Counted from the first letter of the stretch, positions 24,604 to 33,294 are shown. The stretch: 49,788 nucleotides of DNA from Tidjanibacter sp. (GCA_017936605.1 JAGBFH010000012.1:1-49788), one strand, 5' to 3'. The notes: a model not told the origin generated them from the letters alone. Made by a program: numbers and translations.

Positions 24604-24659
24604 CAGACTGTATAGACTTTGTCTATAAGGGACAGAGTCGCGATAGAAAAGAGAGCAAT

Positions 24660-25970
24660 ATGAGTTTTAGAACGAAAATACTTGCAGTTGTGGCGTTTGT
24701 GTTGGTGGCTGTGGCTCCCCAGTGGGCTGTGGCACAAGACGCAAGCCTCAATACCTACTCCCCCTATACCTTCTACGGCATTGGTGATATCCACGCCGAG
24801 GGCATCGCTGTCACCCGCGCAATGGGTGGCGCCTCGATGGGTTTCCGCAACTACATCTATGTAAACCCCCTGAACCCTGCATCGTATAGCTCCGTAAGGA
24901 GCAACTCGTTCCTCACGAACTTCGATATGGAGGGACAGAACTTCTATATCCGCACCACCGATGCGAAGACCTCCTTCAACACCTTCAATGTGAGGGATAT
25001 TGCAATGTCGTTCCCCCTCTACAAGGGTCTGGGTGTGGGTCTGAGCGTCACCCCCTATAGCTCGGTGGGCTACAATGTGAGTTACTACGACCCCAATCCC
25101 GAGGTGCAGGCAGGCATCGGCCAGATGCTCTACTCCTATGCCGGCTCGGGCGATGTGACCCAGTTCAAGCTCGGTGTGGGCTATGACCTCTTCAAGAACT
25201 TTTCGATTGGTGCCGATGTGATTTACTACCACGGCAGCATCGAGCGCAGCTATACCGTTCAGCCTACCACTATCACCGGTACAGGCACCTACTACGCTAT
25301 GGCCGGCACCTCGACCGAGTATGTGGGCAGCTTCTTCGGCACCCTCGGTATGCAGTGGACCCCCATCGCAAAGGAGAGTAGTGTGCTGACCATCGGTGCA
25401 ACCTATAAGTTTGGCGGCAGGATGGGCAACCAGGTTGTGGAGCAGATTCCTCTGAACTCGACGCTCAACCCTGGTGAGATGGTCGTTGACCGCACCTATA
25501 CCTCCTCGCTCCAGATGCCCTCGGTCTATGCTGTGGGTTTCTACTACCACCGTCCCAAATATAGCTTCGGTGCCGACTATGAGTTCGCCGACTGGGGGCT
25601 GAGGAATGTGGGCGATGTTACCGACCACCTCTCGTTCCGCAATACGAGCGCCGTAAGGGTGGGAGGACAGTATACCCCCAACCCGGGCGATGTGCGTAAC
25701 GCCCTGAAGAGGTTTACCTACCGTGCAGGTCTCCGTTGGAGCCAGAACTACTTGGTGCTCAACAATGAGTCCTTCTCGGATGTGGCGCTCACCTTTGGCG
25801 TGGGTATGCCCCTGAGGATGACGGGCCTGTCGAATGTGAACCTCGGTCTGGAACTCGGCCAGAGGGGAACGATGAGGGCCGGCCTCTCGAGGGAGAACTA
25901 CCTCAAATTCACCATCGGCTTCAGCTTCTTCGGCGAGGACTACTGGTTCGTGAAGATGAAGTATGACTAA
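24660..25970 (+). CDS. Outer membrane beta-barrel protein
   Basis: This 436-residue protein has a signal peptide (MSFRTKILAVVAFVLVAVAP, cleaved after AVAQ). The first mature part, ITRAMGGASMGF-like (AVTRAMGGASMGFRNYIYVNPLNPASY), is the N-terminal signature of a Bacteroidota barrel family related to FadL/OmpP1. Aromatic beta strands continue to the C-terminal YWFVKMKYD. Transport substrate unknown. The frame is open 40 codons upstream, but the signal peptide fixes the start at 24660. The next gene (TPR) begins 58 bp downstream, so it may head the TPR-lptC-CNNM unit. Confidence 0.88.
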   Translation: MSFRTKILAVVAFVLVAVAPQWAVAQDASLNTYSPYTFYGIGDIHAEGIAVTRAMGGASMGFRNYIYVNPLNPASYSSVRSNSFLTNFDMEGQNFYIRTTDAKTSFNTFNVRDIAMSFPLYKGLGVGLSVTPYSSVGYNVSYYDPNPEVQAGIGQMLYSYAGSGDVTQFKLGVGYDLFKNFSIGADVIYYHGSIERSYTVQPTTITGTGTYYAMAGTSTEYVGSFFGTLGMQWTPIAKESSVLTIGATYKFGGRMGNQVVEQIPLNSTLNPGEMVVDRTYTSSLQMPSVYAVGFYYHRPKYSFGADYEFADWGLRNVGDVTDHLSFRNTSAVRVGGQYTPNPGDVRNALKRFTYRAGLRWSQNYLVLNNESFSDVALTFGVGMPLRMTGLSNVNLGLELGQRGTMRAGLSRENYLKFTIGFSFFGEDYWFVKMKYD

Positions 25971-26027
25971 TGTGCTCGAAATAAAGAGATTACAAACTAA
26001 ACATAAACACAAAGAATACCTAAACAA

Positions 26028-27569
26028 ATGAAAAAAGTCGTTATCAAATCGATGGTTGTCCTGTCGCTCCTTATGGCAGGTACAATGAACACTACTACCG
26101 TGTTGGCACAGACCCAGCAGACCGAGCAGAGGGAGGAGACCCCTGCAGAGCGCAAAAAACGCGAGAAGGAGGAGAAAAAGGCTCGAAAGGCTGCCGAGAA
26201 GGCTCGCAAACAGCGTGAGAAAGAGATTAGGGATAGTATCAAACAGGCCGAGAAACTGGCTAAAATCGTTGCCGCCCAGAAGAAAGATGGTACTCTCGAC
26301 AACCAGACCCAGACCTCTTCGACCAACGCTTTCGGTGAGGAGTGGGGTGCACCCGAGGTAAGGGAGCAGAATGCTGCAACCTACCAGTTCTTTGAGACCG
26401 CATTCAAGAATAAGGAGTATGACAAGGCCCTCGAGTATATGTATAAACTGATTGAGGTCTGCCCCAAGGCTCGTGTGGGTATCTACTCGACCGGTGCAGA
26501 GATTTTCCGTCACCGCATCATCTTCTCGAAGACTATGGAGGAGAAGAGCGGCTATGTAAACAAACTGATGGAGCTCTACGACTATCGTTTGGCAGCTTTT
26601 GCTGACCACAAGGAGTATGGCGAGGTTTACATCCTCAAACAGAAAGCTAAAGACTACTTCCAGTACCGTTCGGATGACAAGCAGGGTATGCTGAGCCTCT
26701 TCCGTACGGCTATCGAGAAGGACCCCGAGATTGACGCTACCTTCATCAACCAGTACTTCAGCGTTCTCGTTGAGGAGTATCTGGAGCTCAATGTTGAGAC
26801 CGACCACTTTATGGGCGAGTATGAGTACTTGGCTGCCAAGATGGACCAGGTTACCGACGAGCAGGCAAAGAGCACCTTTGATGGTCAGCTGATTCTCTCG
26901 GGTGCTGCCGATTGCAACAACCTCGAGCTTATCTACCGTGGCAGGGTTGCCAAGAACCCCAACGACGCTGCTCTGCTGGCTAAGGTTTTCAACCTGATGT
27001 CGCGTAACCAGTGCCAGAGCGAGTTCTACCAGGAGGTTGGTGAGAAGTACTACGCTGTGGCTCCCTCGACCGAGGTTGCACGCCGTGTGGCTGCCGCATT
27101 CGACAAGGCCGGCAATAGCGCCAAGGCTCTCGAGTACCTCCGCGTGGCTGTTGCTTCGGAGAACGACCCCGCTCTGAAGGCAAACCTCTGCGTTCAGATT
27201 GCAGGTATCGAGCTTGCTGACGGCTCGGCTCGCGAGGCTGCTAACTTTGCCCGTCAGGCTATTGAGCTTGATGCTTCCTCGGCAATGGCATACTTCATCC
27301 TCTCGCAGAGCTACGCACAGGCTGGCTGTGGCGACGCTTTCGCAAAACAGAGCGTTTACTGGCTCGCATACGACCTGGCTGCTAAGGCTCACAGCCTTGC
27401 ACAGGACAACGAGCAGTTGCAGGATGTTTGCTCGAAGTGGATGGGCACCTGCCGTGCATACTTCCCCAAACAGAGCGACTGCTTCTTCCGCGGTTTGCAG
27501 GACGGTCAGGGCTACAATGTAAGCTGTGGCTGGGTATCGGGTCGCACCACCGTTAGATCGAACAAATAG
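26028..27569 (+). CDS. Periplasmic TPR protein
   Basis: This 513-residue protein has a signal peptide (to about LAQ, residue 28), then a highly charged Lys/Arg/Glu segment (about 35-90) likely to be a single long helix, and TPR repeats over the rest (for example EYDKALEYMYKLIEVCP and SAKALEYLRVAVASENDPAL). Its stop codon overlaps the GTG start of lptC, a pairing that suggests a role with the envelope. By itself the TPR fold indicates protein binding; the partner is unknown. Confidence 0.85.
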   Translation: MKKVVIKSMVVLSLLMAGTMNTTTVLAQTQQTEQREETPAERKKREKEEKKARKAAEKARKQREKEIRDSIKQAEKLAKIVAAQKKDGTLDNQTQTSSTNAFGEEWGAPEVREQNAATYQFFETAFKNKEYDKALEYMYKLIEVCPKARVGIYSTGAEIFRHRIIFSKTMEEKSGYVNKLMELYDYRLAAFADHKEYGEVYILKQKAKDYFQYRSDDKQGMLSLFRTAIEKDPEIDATFINQYFSVLVEEYLELNVETDHFMGEYEYLAAKMDQVTDEQAKSTFDGQLILSGAADCNNLELIYRGRVAKNPNDAALLAKVFNLMSRNQCQSEFYQEVGEKYYAVAPSTEVARRVAAAFDKAGNSAKALEYLRVAVASENDPALKANLCVQIAGIELADGSAREAANFARQAIELDASSAMAYFILSQSYAQAGCGDAFAKQSVYWLAYDLAAKAHSLAQDNEQLQDVCSKWMGTCRAYFPKQSDCFFRGLQDGQGYNVSCGWVSGRTTVRSNK

Positions 27570-28282
27570 TGTTTCTCAAACACCTATATAAAACAGTAAT
27601 GGTAGCATCCCTTGTGGGGGGTGCTATCTTGCTGTTTTCGTGCTCAGGCGCTCCGGCTACCAAGGAGCTCAATATGGAGACGATGATTACCCAGCAGAGC
27701 GACTCGCTCACGATGATTAATAGCACCAACGGCCAGAAGGAGTACCGCTTCTGGACCCCACTGATGGAGCGCTATGAGTTTGCCAAGGACCCCTATATGG
27801 AGTTCCGCTATGGCATCAACATCATCACCTACGACTCGCTCGGAGGTGAGGCCTCCCGCCTTAGGGCCGACTATGCTATCTTCTACGAGAAGAGGGAGTT
27901 GTGGGAGACGCGCGGCAATGTTGTGGGCAAGAGTGCCGACGGCCGCGAACTCTACACTCAGCAACTCTTCTGGGACCAGAAAATCGACAAGGTCTACTCC
28001 AATGTGGATAGCAAAATCATAGACGGCTATGATGAGTTTGTGGGCGAGGGTTTCGAGTCCGACTCGGAGTTCAAGGAGTGGGTTTTCAAGGAGAGCGAGG
28101 GCCGTATGTGGGTGGAGTCCGACGACAAGGGTGACGGCTCCTCGGGTGATGCCGACCAGAGGGTCGAGAGCCCCGCAGAGGTGCACCGCCCAAGTGAGAG
28201 CGAGAGCTATCTCGAACAGCAGGAACAACGCCGTCAGGAGCGCCTGCGTCGTGATAGAAAAGAGCGCCCAGATGAGGACTAA
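27569..28282 (+). CDS. lptC: LPS export factor LptC, lipoprotein form
   Basis: This 237-residue protein matches the LptC/DUF1239 family, which takes lipopolysaccharide from the LptBFG transporter and passes it to the periplasmic LptA bridge. The core repeats of the beta-jellyroll are visible at about 60-165 (LRADYAIFYEKRELWETRGNVVGK, then LYTQQLFWDQKIDKVYS). The N terminus has a lipobox LLFSC (Cys at about 25), so it is predicted to be lipid-anchored rather than membrane-spanning. The start GTG overlaps the preceding stop (TAGTG); an ATG at 27599 would remove the basic n-region. A charged C-terminal tail of about 45 residues is added. Confidence 0.92.
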   Translation: MFLKHLYKTVMVASLVGGAILLFSCSGAPATKELNMETMITQQSDSLTMINSTNGQKEYRFWTPLMERYEFAKDPYMEFRYGINIITYDSLGGEASRLRADYAIFYEKRELWETRGNVVGKSADGRELYTQQLFWDQKIDKVYSNVDSKIIDGYDEFVGEGFESDSEFKEWVFKESEGRMWVESDDKGDGSSGDADQRVESPAEVHRPSESESYLEQQEQRRQERLRRDRKERPDED

Positions 28283-28333
28283 TAGGCTGAGATTGAAACA
28301 TATAAGTAGTTAGGAATAATTGGATATAATCGG

Positions 28334-29581
28334 ATGGAAACATTGTCGAGTGTTGTGGTCATAGTGGTGGTGTCGGTGCTGCTCTCTGCCTTCTTTTCGG
28401 GTATGGAGATTGCCTTCACCAGTGCCAACCGTCTGCGTATGGAGATTGACCGCAAACGAGGCGGGGTGGTGGGGCGCATCATCGAACTCTTTGCGGCCAA
28501 GCCGGGTGAGTATATCACGACAATGCTCGTGGGTAACAACATTGTGCTTGTTATCTACTCGCTCTATATGACCAAACTCATCCATCTGATAATCCCCTCG
28601 CTGCCCCAGGAGGCTGTTGTGGTCGAAACCCTCATCTCGACCATTGTGATTATCTTCCTGGGCGAATTTACCCCCAAGAGCATCTTCAAGATGCGCCCCA
28701 ATGCCTTCTTCAAGGCGCTACTGTTGCCCGTCTACTTCTTCTACCTGATTCTCTTCCCCGTTGCCAAAATCTCCACAGCCATCTCTTTTGGTATTCTGAG
28801 GCTTGTGGGCCTGAAGGTTAGGGAGGAGCATAACATCAAGAGTTTCGGCAAGATAGACCTCGAAAATCTGATTGACGAGAGCGCCGAGAGCGAGAAGGTG
28901 CAGGCCAATGACATAAAGATTTTCCAGAACGCGCTGGACTTCTCGGACCTGAGGGTGAGGGATTGTATGGTGCCCAGGGTGGATGTGGAGGCCGTAGAGT
29001 CGACCATCTCCATTGAGGAGCTGACCGAACGATTTATCGAAACATCCTTCTCGAGGCTTTTTGTGTGCGAGGAGAGCATTGACAATATTGTGGGCTATGT
29101 TACGACCAAGAGCCTCTTCCGTAACCCTCAGAGCATAAAGGAGATACTTATCCCTGTGAGGTATGTGCCCGAGACGATGGCCACGGAGAAACTTATGGGC
29201 GAGATGATTCGCACCAAGCAGAGTGTGGCGGTCGTCATAGACGAGTTTGGCGGCACGGCCGGCATCATCTCTTTAGAGGATGTGCTGGAGGAGATTGTGG
29301 GTGAGATTGAGGACGAGCACGACGAGCCCGAGATGGTTGAGAAGGTGCTCAAGGACAACCAGTGGGTATTCTCGTGCCGACTGGAGGTTGCCTACCTCAA
29401 TGAGCGCTACCAGTTGGGCCTCTCCGAGGAGGGCGAGTATGACACTCTGGCGGGTTATATTATTGACCACTACGGCAGTATTCCCACCGTCGGAACCGTC
29501 ATTGAGTGCGAGGGTAAGGAGATAAAAATCCTAAAATCTACCTCTTCGAGGGTAGAATTGGCAAAAGTTAGGGTTTTGTGA
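28334..29581 (+). CDS. CNNM/CorC-type transporter with CBS domains
   Basis: This 415-residue membrane protein has an N-terminal CNNM (DUF21) domain with three or four membrane helices (about 1-185, including AFFSGMEIAFTSANRLRME), a CBS pair (about 200-325, VRDCMVPRVDVEAVE and VVIDEFGGTAGIISLEDVLEEIVGEI) and a C-terminal CorC/HlyC domain (about 335-413). Such proteins are linked to Mg2+ and Na+ transport; in gliding Bacteroidota a relative is called GldE. It follows lptC by 51 bp and is probably in the same unit. Confidence 0.93.
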   Translation: METLSSVVVIVVVSVLLSAFFSGMEIAFTSANRLRMEIDRKRGGVVGRIIELFAAKPGEYITTMLVGNNIVLVIYSLYMTKLIHLIIPSLPQEAVVVETLISTIVIIFLGEFTPKSIFKMRPNAFFKALLLPVYFFYLILFPVAKISTAISFGILRLVGLKVREEHNIKSFGKIDLENLIDESAESEKVQANDIKIFQNALDFSDLRVRDCMVPRVDVEAVESTISIEELTERFIETSFSRLFVCEESIDNIVGYVTTKSLFRNPQSIKEILIPVRYVPETMATEKLMGEMIRTKQSVAVVIDEFGGTAGIISLEDVLEEIVGEIEDEHDEPEMVEKVLKDNQWVFSCRLEVAYLNERYQLGLSEEGEYDTLAGYIIDHYGSIPTVGTVIECEGKEIKILKSTSSRVELAKVRVL

Positions 29582-29603
29582 TAGGTTTTTTTGAGAAAAT
29601 CAC

Positions 29604-29611
29604 TATATTTG
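29604..29611 (+). promoter_or_regulatory. -7 element of the PpiD-like gene
   Basis: TATATTTG fits TAnnTTTG, 65 bp before the start. The nearest upstream TTG gives spacers of 10 or 25 bp, so the -33 element is unclear. Confidence 0.5.
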
Positions 29612-29675
29612 AGGCCAATTTTGTGAATACAAAAACGAACGAAAATAATAAACAATAAAAAACAAAACTTTCAGT

Positions 29676-31706
29676 ATGGCAACTTTGAATGATTTGAGGA
29701 CCAAAGGTGGCGTAATCGTAACCATCGTTATCGCCGTTGGTCTTGTCGCTTTCTTGCTTGGCGACCTCTTCAGCAGCGGTAGCAACATCTTCTCGTCGCG
29801 TGCTAACCGCGTAGGTACTATTAACGGCAAAAACATTGACTATCAGGAGTTCCTGGTGCACTCGGAGAGTGTGAAGAACATCTACGCTATGTCGCAGGGT
29901 TCGGGCGCTTTCGACTCGGAGGCTTACGATGCAATCTACCAGGAGGCTTGGAACGATATGATTATGACCTACTCCTTCCAGCCCTCGTTCCAGAATATGG
30001 GTCTTACCATCTCAGAGGCCGAGATGAAAGATATGGTCAATGGCAACTTCATCTCGCCCGTGTTCAACGCTTCGCCCGAGGTGCTCTACCAGTTCCTCGA
30101 GGCTGCACAGACCGACCCCGTGGCTTACCAGAGGTGGAACTATTTCAAGAAAGTTGCTGCTGAGCAGAGGCTTATGGGTAACTACTCCGACCTTGTAGCC
30201 GCCGGTTTCTATGCCAACGCTCTCGATGTGGAGAATGCAACCAAGGCTGCAAATACCGCTTCGAATGCCAAAATCGTGACCAAACCCTACTTTATGATCG
30301 CCGACTCGTTGGTTGCAGAGCCCACCAGCAGCGAGATTAAGAAATACTACGATGAGCACAAAGAGCTCTTCCGTCGCGACATCGAGAGCCGCGCTGTTGA
30401 GTATGTAGTATTCCCCGTAGACCCCTCCGAGGCCGACTATGCAGCAGCCAAGGCAGAGGTTGAGACTCTGGCCGCAGAGTTCAAGGCTGCCGAGAATGTT
30501 TTCCAGTTTGCAGCTGCCGAGACCCACGACTCGATGGACGAGAGGTACTACTCGGAGAGCAATATCCCCGCTGAGTACAAGGCTTATGCCTTCGGCAACA
30601 AGCGTGGTCAGATGTACGGCCCCGTACAGAAGGGTGACACCTACACTATGGCTCGCGTGTCGGACATCCGTATGATGCCCGATGAGATTGGCGCAAGCCA
30701 CATCCTGCTGCCCTACAGCGAGATGGAGCTCGTTGACAGCATCGAGACCGCTCTCAAGAAGGGCGCCGACTTCGCTGAGCTCGCACAGAAATACTCGATG
30801 GATACCGCTTCGGCTGTCAATGGTGGCGACCTCGGTCGTTTCGCCCCCGAGGCTATGGTTTCCGAGTTTAGCGACGCTCTGCTCGCAGCAAAGAAAAACC
30901 AGATTGTAAGGATTGAGAGCGAGTTCGGTGTACACATCGCCAAGCTGACCTACTCCTCCAAGCCCATCCGCAAGGCTCAGGTTGCAACCATCGTCTATGA
31001 GGTTGTTGCCAGCGACGCTACCATCCAGCAGGCTTCCAACAAGGCAGGCGAGTTCCTCGCAGCCATCAAGAAGAGCAACTTCAACAACGCCGTTGCAGAG
31101 CTCTCGCTCGTGAAACGCAACGCCAACATCGGCCAGTATGACCGCAATGTTATGGGCTTCACCAACGCTCGCGAGCTCGTACGCTGGGCATATAACAATA
31201 AGGTAGGCGAGGTTTCGTCGGCTATGGAGATTGATGGCGACTATGTAGTGGCTGTGGTTGCTGATATCAAGGAGCAGGGCTACGCCCCCGTGAAAGAGGT
31301 GTCGGCTCAGATTGCTCGCCAGCTCCGTATGAACGCCAAGGCAGAGTATGTTGCTGCTCAGGTTAAGGATGCCGCTACCATCGAGGAGGCAGCCCAGATT
31401 CTGGGTGCCGAGGTGCTCGACGCTGCTGAGGTGCTTGGCAACGCCACCAGCATTGTGGGCGTAGGTCCCGACGCTAAACTCGTGGGCGCTATCGCCAACG
31501 CTGCCGAGAACGAGCTCGGTACCGTAGCCGGCAATAGCGGCGCCTATGTATATGTAGTGACCGGTCGCAACACCCTCGAGAACAGCACCGCCGAGAGCGC
31601 TAAGCCTCTCTTCGAGTCGACCGCTGTTCGTAACCTCCAGAACAACCTTGGCGCCGACCTGAACAGGGGTGCGGAGGTGGAGGATAATCGCGTACGCTTC
31701 TTCTAA
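29676..31706 (+). CDS. PpiD/SurA-type peptidyl-prolyl isomerase chaperone
   Basis: This 676-residue protein is anchored by one N-terminal membrane helix (about 12-30, GGVIVTIVIAVGLVAFLLGD) with the rest in the periplasm. A SurA_N_3-like chaperone domain covers about 40-250. One parvulin domain lies at about 335-425 (GASHILLPYSEM and GGDLGRFAPEAMVSEFSDAL). Further helical chaperone regions follow to the end. It is expected to assist folding of exported and outer membrane proteins at the inner membrane, as PpiD does. Confidence 0.93.
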   Translation: MATLNDLRTKGGVIVTIVIAVGLVAFLLGDLFSSGSNIFSSRANRVGTINGKNIDYQEFLVHSESVKNIYAMSQGSGAFDSEAYDAIYQEAWNDMIMTYSFQPSFQNMGLTISEAEMKDMVNGNFISPVFNASPEVLYQFLEAAQTDPVAYQRWNYFKKVAAEQRLMGNYSDLVAAGFYANALDVENATKAANTASNAKIVTKPYFMIADSLVAEPTSSEIKKYYDEHKELFRRDIESRAVEYVVFPVDPSEADYAAAKAEVETLAAEFKAAENVFQFAAAETHDSMDERYYSESNIPAEYKAYAFGNKRGQMYGPVQKGDTYTMARVSDIRMMPDEIGASHILLPYSEMELVDSIETALKKGADFAELAQKYSMDTASAVNGGDLGRFAPEAMVSEFSDALLAAKKNQIVRIESEFGVHIAKLTYSSKPIRKAQVATIVYEVVASDATIQQASNKAGEFLAAIKKSNFNNAVAELSLVKRNANIGQYDRNVMGFTNARELVRWAYNNKVGEVSSAMEIDGDYVVAVVADIKEQGYAPVKEVSAQIARQLRMNAKAEYVAAQVKDAATIEEAAQILGAEVLDAAEVLGNATSIVGVGPDAKLVGAIANAAENELGTVAGNSGAYVYVVTGRNTLENSTAESAKPLFESTAVRNLQNNLGADLNRGAEVEDNRVRFF

Positions 31707-32083
31707 AAAACGCATATAGCGGGTGAATTTTTCACCAAACTTCAGAGAGCGAGTTCCTCACTTACCTTGAGTAAGCTGCGGACTCGCTCCTTTGTTTGGC
31801 ACAAAATTCCCTCCGCTCTATGCGTTTTTTACATTTTCAAGGGAAGGGGATAAGTCGGTCGGGAGCACCACCCTCACTCGCTGGCACCGTTGTGCCCGTT
31901 CCGACCCCGCTCTATGCGTTTTTACTTTCAATGGAAAGCGGTGGGTTGTGTTCCCATCACCCGCTGGCACCGTTGTGCCTCGCTGCGGCCGTTGCCGCCT
32001 GCGGGCTCGCCTTCTTGTTTGGCACAAAATTCCCTCCGCTCTATGCGTTTTTTTTATCTTTTCAAGGGAAGTATTAGGTTACG
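31707..32083. repeat. Degenerate direct repeats in a 377-bp spacer
   Basis: A 39-bp segment beginning TTGTTTGGCACAAAATTCCC and ending CTCTATGCGTTTTTT occurs at 31792-31830 and again from 32015, with CAAGGGAAG following both copies. A third partial copy (CGCTCTATGCGTTTTTAC) starts near 31908. CGCTGGCACCGTTGTGCC occurs at 31879-31896 and 31962-31979. Several frames are open, but their products mirror the repeats and lack recognisable domains, so I see no gene here. Confidence 0.75.
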
Positions 32084-32668
32084 ATGAAATATACTACACT
32101 TAAAACCATTTGTTTGGCTGCTGCAATGTTGTTGTCGGTGGGTGTGGGGCAGGCCCAGGAGGTGTGCCTTAACGCCCTGAAGTTCACATTCCTTTCGTGG
32201 GCGAGTGGCAGCACCAAGATCTCCTATGAGCGTGCGCTGCCCGAGCAGAAGCAGAGTGCCGAGATTTGCGCGAGTCTTATTTCGGCGGGCTACGACAAGT
32301 ACCACAACAACCCCCTCGGCTTCACGCTCCGCTATGGCCACAAATTTTTCCTCGGCGACTACTCGGCCGAGCGCCCCTTTGACGGCTTCTACCTCCGTCC
32401 CGAGGCCATCTTCTGTCGCTACACCTACGACTCGGCCGCTCCTGCCCACCCGCGCACCCTCGCGCAGATGGGGGCACTCCTGGCCACCGCCGGCTATCAG
32501 AGGACCTTTGGGCGCTTTCTGGTGGATGGTTGGGTCGGTGGCGGCTACTCCTTCGGCACCCCAGCCGATACGGGCTACCACCACGGCTTCCAGGTGTGGA
32601 ACTGGTTTGGCACCCGCAACGATAACATAGCCCTCTCATTCAGCATCCGCCTGGGATGGTGCTTTTGA
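32084..32668 (+). CDS. Small outer-membrane barrel-like protein (hypothetical)
   Basis: This 194-residue protein has a signal peptide (MKYTTLKTICLAAAMLLSVGVGQAQ). The mature part alternates aromatic and small residues in strands of about ten residues (TKISYERALP, GFTLRYGHKFFLG, GFYLRPEAIFCRY, GYQRTFGRFLVDGWVGGGYSFG, NIALSFSIRLGWCF), which suggests an eight-stranded barrel similar to DUF3575-type proteins. The terminal aromatic residue fits outer membrane insertion. Function unknown. It is a single gene between a repeat spacer and a strong terminator. Confidence 0.7.
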   Translation: MKYTTLKTICLAAAMLLSVGVGQAQEVCLNALKFTFLSWASGSTKISYERALPEQKQSAEICASLISAGYDKYHNNPLGFTLRYGHKFFLGDYSAERPFDGFYLRPEAIFCRYTYDSAAPAHPRTLAQMGALLATAGYQRTFGRFLVDGWVGGGYSFGTPADTGYHHGFQVWNWFGTRNDNIALSFSIRLGWCF

Positions 32669-32713
32669 TGATAGCTGTCAGCAATCAGCGTTCAGCTGTC
32701 AGCCATCAGCTTT

Positions 32714-32750
32714 GTTCACGGGTATTAATTTTAATACCCGTGAACTTTTT
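32714..32750 (+). terminator. Rho-independent terminator
   Basis: GTTCACGGGTATT pairs with AATACCCGTGAAC within 32714-32745, followed immediately by TTTTT, 46 bp after the barrel-like gene. Confidence 0.92.
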
Positions 32751-32884
32751 GTCTAAAGTCTAAAGTTTAAAGTCTAAAGTCTAACGTCTAACCGACCTAA
32801 GTCTTTATAGTCATTAATGACCTTAAGGACTTTAAAGACCTTAAGGAAACTCCCATCTCTCCCATCTCTCCCATCTCTCCCATT
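32751..32884 (+). repeat. 7-bp array followed by 9-bp-period array
   Basis: Directly after the terminator T-run, units of GTCTAAA drift to GTTTAAA and GTCTAAC (32751-32792), then ACCGACCTAAGT. From 32795 ten 9-bp units follow in register: ACCTAAGTC, TTTATAGTC, ATTAATGAC, CTTAAGGAC, TTTAAAGAC, CTTAAGGAA, ACTCCCATC, TCTCCCATC twice, TCTCCCATT. Read on the other strand, this repeats the order GGGAGAGAT to TTAAGG to TTAAT seen at 1831-2020. The 7-bp part recurs at 36475. Confidence 0.85.
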
Positions 32885-32960
32885 CTTCTACCGAAGCACA
32901 ACCGACAACAGACCTCTCCCCGCTTTGCGACCCTCCCCTAACTTAGGGGAGGGTAGTGCC

Positions 32961-33029
32961 TTTTGTTTTACCCCCCCCCCCCCCTCCTGCATTATTCCGA
33001 GCAGGCTCGATGAGGCAGGGGGATAAAAC
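32961..33029. repeat. Poly-C tract inside an imperfect inverted repeat
   Basis: A run of 16 C at 32971-32986 sits in the left arm (TTGTTTTA, C-run, TCCTGC). The right arm GCAGGGGGATAAAACAA ends at about 33031. The arms pair well if most of the C-run is excess, so the tract has probably expanded by slippage. Its length may vary between cells or be misread by sequencing. Confidence 0.75.
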
Positions 33030-33030
33030 A

Positions 33031-33058
33031 AAACCTCCACTCGAAAGAGTGGAGGTTT
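33031..33058 (-). terminator. Terminator of tRNA-Glu
   Basis: A 12-bp stem (33031-33042 with 33047-33058) and a tetraloop lie 12 bp after the tRNA 3' end on the minus strand, followed there by TTTTGTTTTA. Confidence 0.85.
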
Positions 33059-33070
33059 ACTGATTTCTTG

Positions 33071-33145
33071 TACTCGGTATGGGATTCGAACCCATGATTT
33101 CAAGAATGAGAATCTTGCGTCCTGGACCAGCTAGACGAACCGAGC
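33071..33145 (-). tRNA. tRNA-Glu (anticodon CTC)
   Basis: On the minus strand the cloverleaf reads acceptor GCTCGGT/ACCGAGT (with a G1-T72 wobble), D arm starting TTCGTCTAGCTGG, anticodon stem CAAGA/TCTTG with loop TTCTCAT giving anticodon CTC, and T arm ATGGG-TTCGAAT-CCCAT. The TTCGTCTA...GGACGC D arm is typical of Bacteroidota tRNA-Glu. CCA is not encoded. Confidence 0.92.
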
Positions 33146-33165
33146 ATTGTTCCGTTTTGGTGGTG

Positions 33166-33195
33166 CAAAGATAGAGCAAAAATCTAAACCTCCAA
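33166..33195 (-). promoter_or_regulatory. Promoter of tRNA-Glu
   Basis: On the minus strand, TTG (33193-33195), a 19-bp spacer and TATCTTTG (33166-33173) match the consensus fully, about 20 bp before the tRNA. Confidence 0.8.
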
Positions 33196-33294
33196 AACTT
33201 TTCGCAAAAAAAATGCAAAAAGTATGCTTTTTCTTGCTTTGACCACCCAAAACCTCATTTTTCTCCACCTCTCAACGGTGATTTTGTACACAAG

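Larger units (their letters stand above)
32669..33070. other. Gene-free repeat region before tRNA-Glu
   Basis: This 402-bp stretch carries two CAGCTGTCAGC-type short repeats (32674-32710), the terminator, the 7-bp and 9-bp arrays, a TCCCC-TAACTTA-GGGGA hairpin at about 32931-32953 that is near-identical to one at 1680-1704, and a poly-C element. No gene is supported. Confidence 0.8.

Noticed and set aside
24585..27392. A 935-codon minus-strand open frame crossing two plus-strand genes
   Set aside because: It runs antisense through the outer membrane protein and TPR genes and their spacer and has no recognisable domain. Similar shadows occur opposite proS, mfd, ppiD and the lipoprotein genes.
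31792..32103. A 103-codon open frame in the repeat spacer before the 32084 gene
   Set aside because: Its sequence repeats with the DNA repeats, several frames are equally open, and the product matches no family.
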